Source: Nephromyces sp. MM_2019 (lineage: Eukaryota > Apicomplexa > Aconoidasida > Nephromycida). From it: a stretch of DNA of 17,500 bases. Numbering within the stretch: position 1 is the stretch's first letter; every line of letters begins with the position of its first letter. Below, in pieces: positions 17,292-17,500 of the stretch. A program made the translations under genes and the position numbers. The notes under the pieces were generated by a model. It saw only the letters and a program-made list of their open reading frames with translations, ran no database searches and was not told the DNA's origin. The stretch covers positions 1 through 17,500 of the forward strand of contig JADHZB010000249.1 of the NCBI GenBank assembly GCA_015657535.1. The letters run 5' to 3'.

Positions 17292-17500
17292 ATGCTGCTA
17301 ACGAAGGAAGATGTTTGTAAAGCAAAAGCTTTCCTTCGTGTTGCTGTTGAAGGATGTAAGTACACCCATTGAAACATGATTTGAATGCGATAAGAAGCTG
17401 TTAGTACAATGAGCGTTGCGTTTTTTGTGTGGAACTGCGTTTTCTGCTAGTTTGAGTGTATGTATACCCACCTAACGCGTTTTTCCTCCTTTCTAACTCG
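17292..17500 (+). CDS. 5' exons of a plus-strand gene continuing past the window
   Basis: ATG at 17292 opens 21 codons (MLLTKEDVCKAKAFLRVAV then EG), ending at a near-consensus donor GGAT/GTAAGT (17356). A 95-nt intron ends in TTTTCTGCTAG (17450). Splicing completes a Phe codon and the frame stays open to the window end (FECMYTHLTRFSSFL). The ATG frame has a TGA at 17253 and no AG between the two, so this looks like a true first coding exon. A minus-strand ORF (17377-17093) overlaps it; the TG sense and the GTAAGT donor favour plus. The 3' part is outside the window and the function is unknown. Confidence 0.42.

Noticed and set aside
1..17500. tRNA, rRNA or CRISPR features
   Set aside because: I saw no cloverleaf with a GTTCGA-type T-loop and paired acceptor arm, no rRNA signature, and no regularly spaced identical repeats with unique spacers; the repeats present are tandem or simple.

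Overview
This window looks like nuclear DNA from an apicomplexan or a close alveolate relative. The main evidence is a clear ApiAP2-type DNA-binding domain split by a spliceosomal intron, together with several intron-rich genes and coding sequence rich in Ser, Asn and Gly homopolymers. I cannot fix the species. Everything here is read by eye: intron boundaries come from GT..AG sites that keep the reading frame, not from transcripts.

Layout. (1) 2-4188, plus strand: the 3' part of a multi-exon gene. A long exon with a Ser/Thr-rich tract is followed by a chain of small exons encoding a LON-type (Lon protease N-terminal, PUA-like) domain. Nine exons join in phase to a TGA at 4188. (2) 4189-9256: mostly non-coding, with very long TG- or AC-rich stretches, microsatellites, a 38-bp palindrome and a few doubtful ORFs; the best is a two-exon minus-strand reading frame at 6774-7045. 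(3) 9257-11376, plus: a two-exon ApiAP2 transcription factor gene with a single AP2 domain. (4) 11377-13271: a ~60-bp repeat triplet, TG-rich spacer and a ~33-bp minisatellite. (5) 13272-14086, plus: the 3' exons of a Cys-rich gene whose intron holds a 24-bp TG minisatellite. (6) 14817-15663, minus: a small two-exon gene for a ~102-residue basic protein with a mitochondrial-type N-terminus. It converges on the gene in (5). (7) 15664-17500: A-rich then T-rich DNA, a 73-codon ORF (16931-17152), and the first exons of another plus-strand gene running off the window (17292 onward).

The genes do not form an obvious pathway. The window-wide signal is the repeat grammar. TG-rich DNA lies on the sense strand of introns and 3' flanks of the better gene models, so the strand carrying TG switches where transcription direction seems to switch. 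A dyad, GTGTACATACAC, recurs throughout, several times at the centre of longer palindromes. An ApiAP2 regulator is encoded in the same window, but no link between it and the dyad is shown by the sequence.
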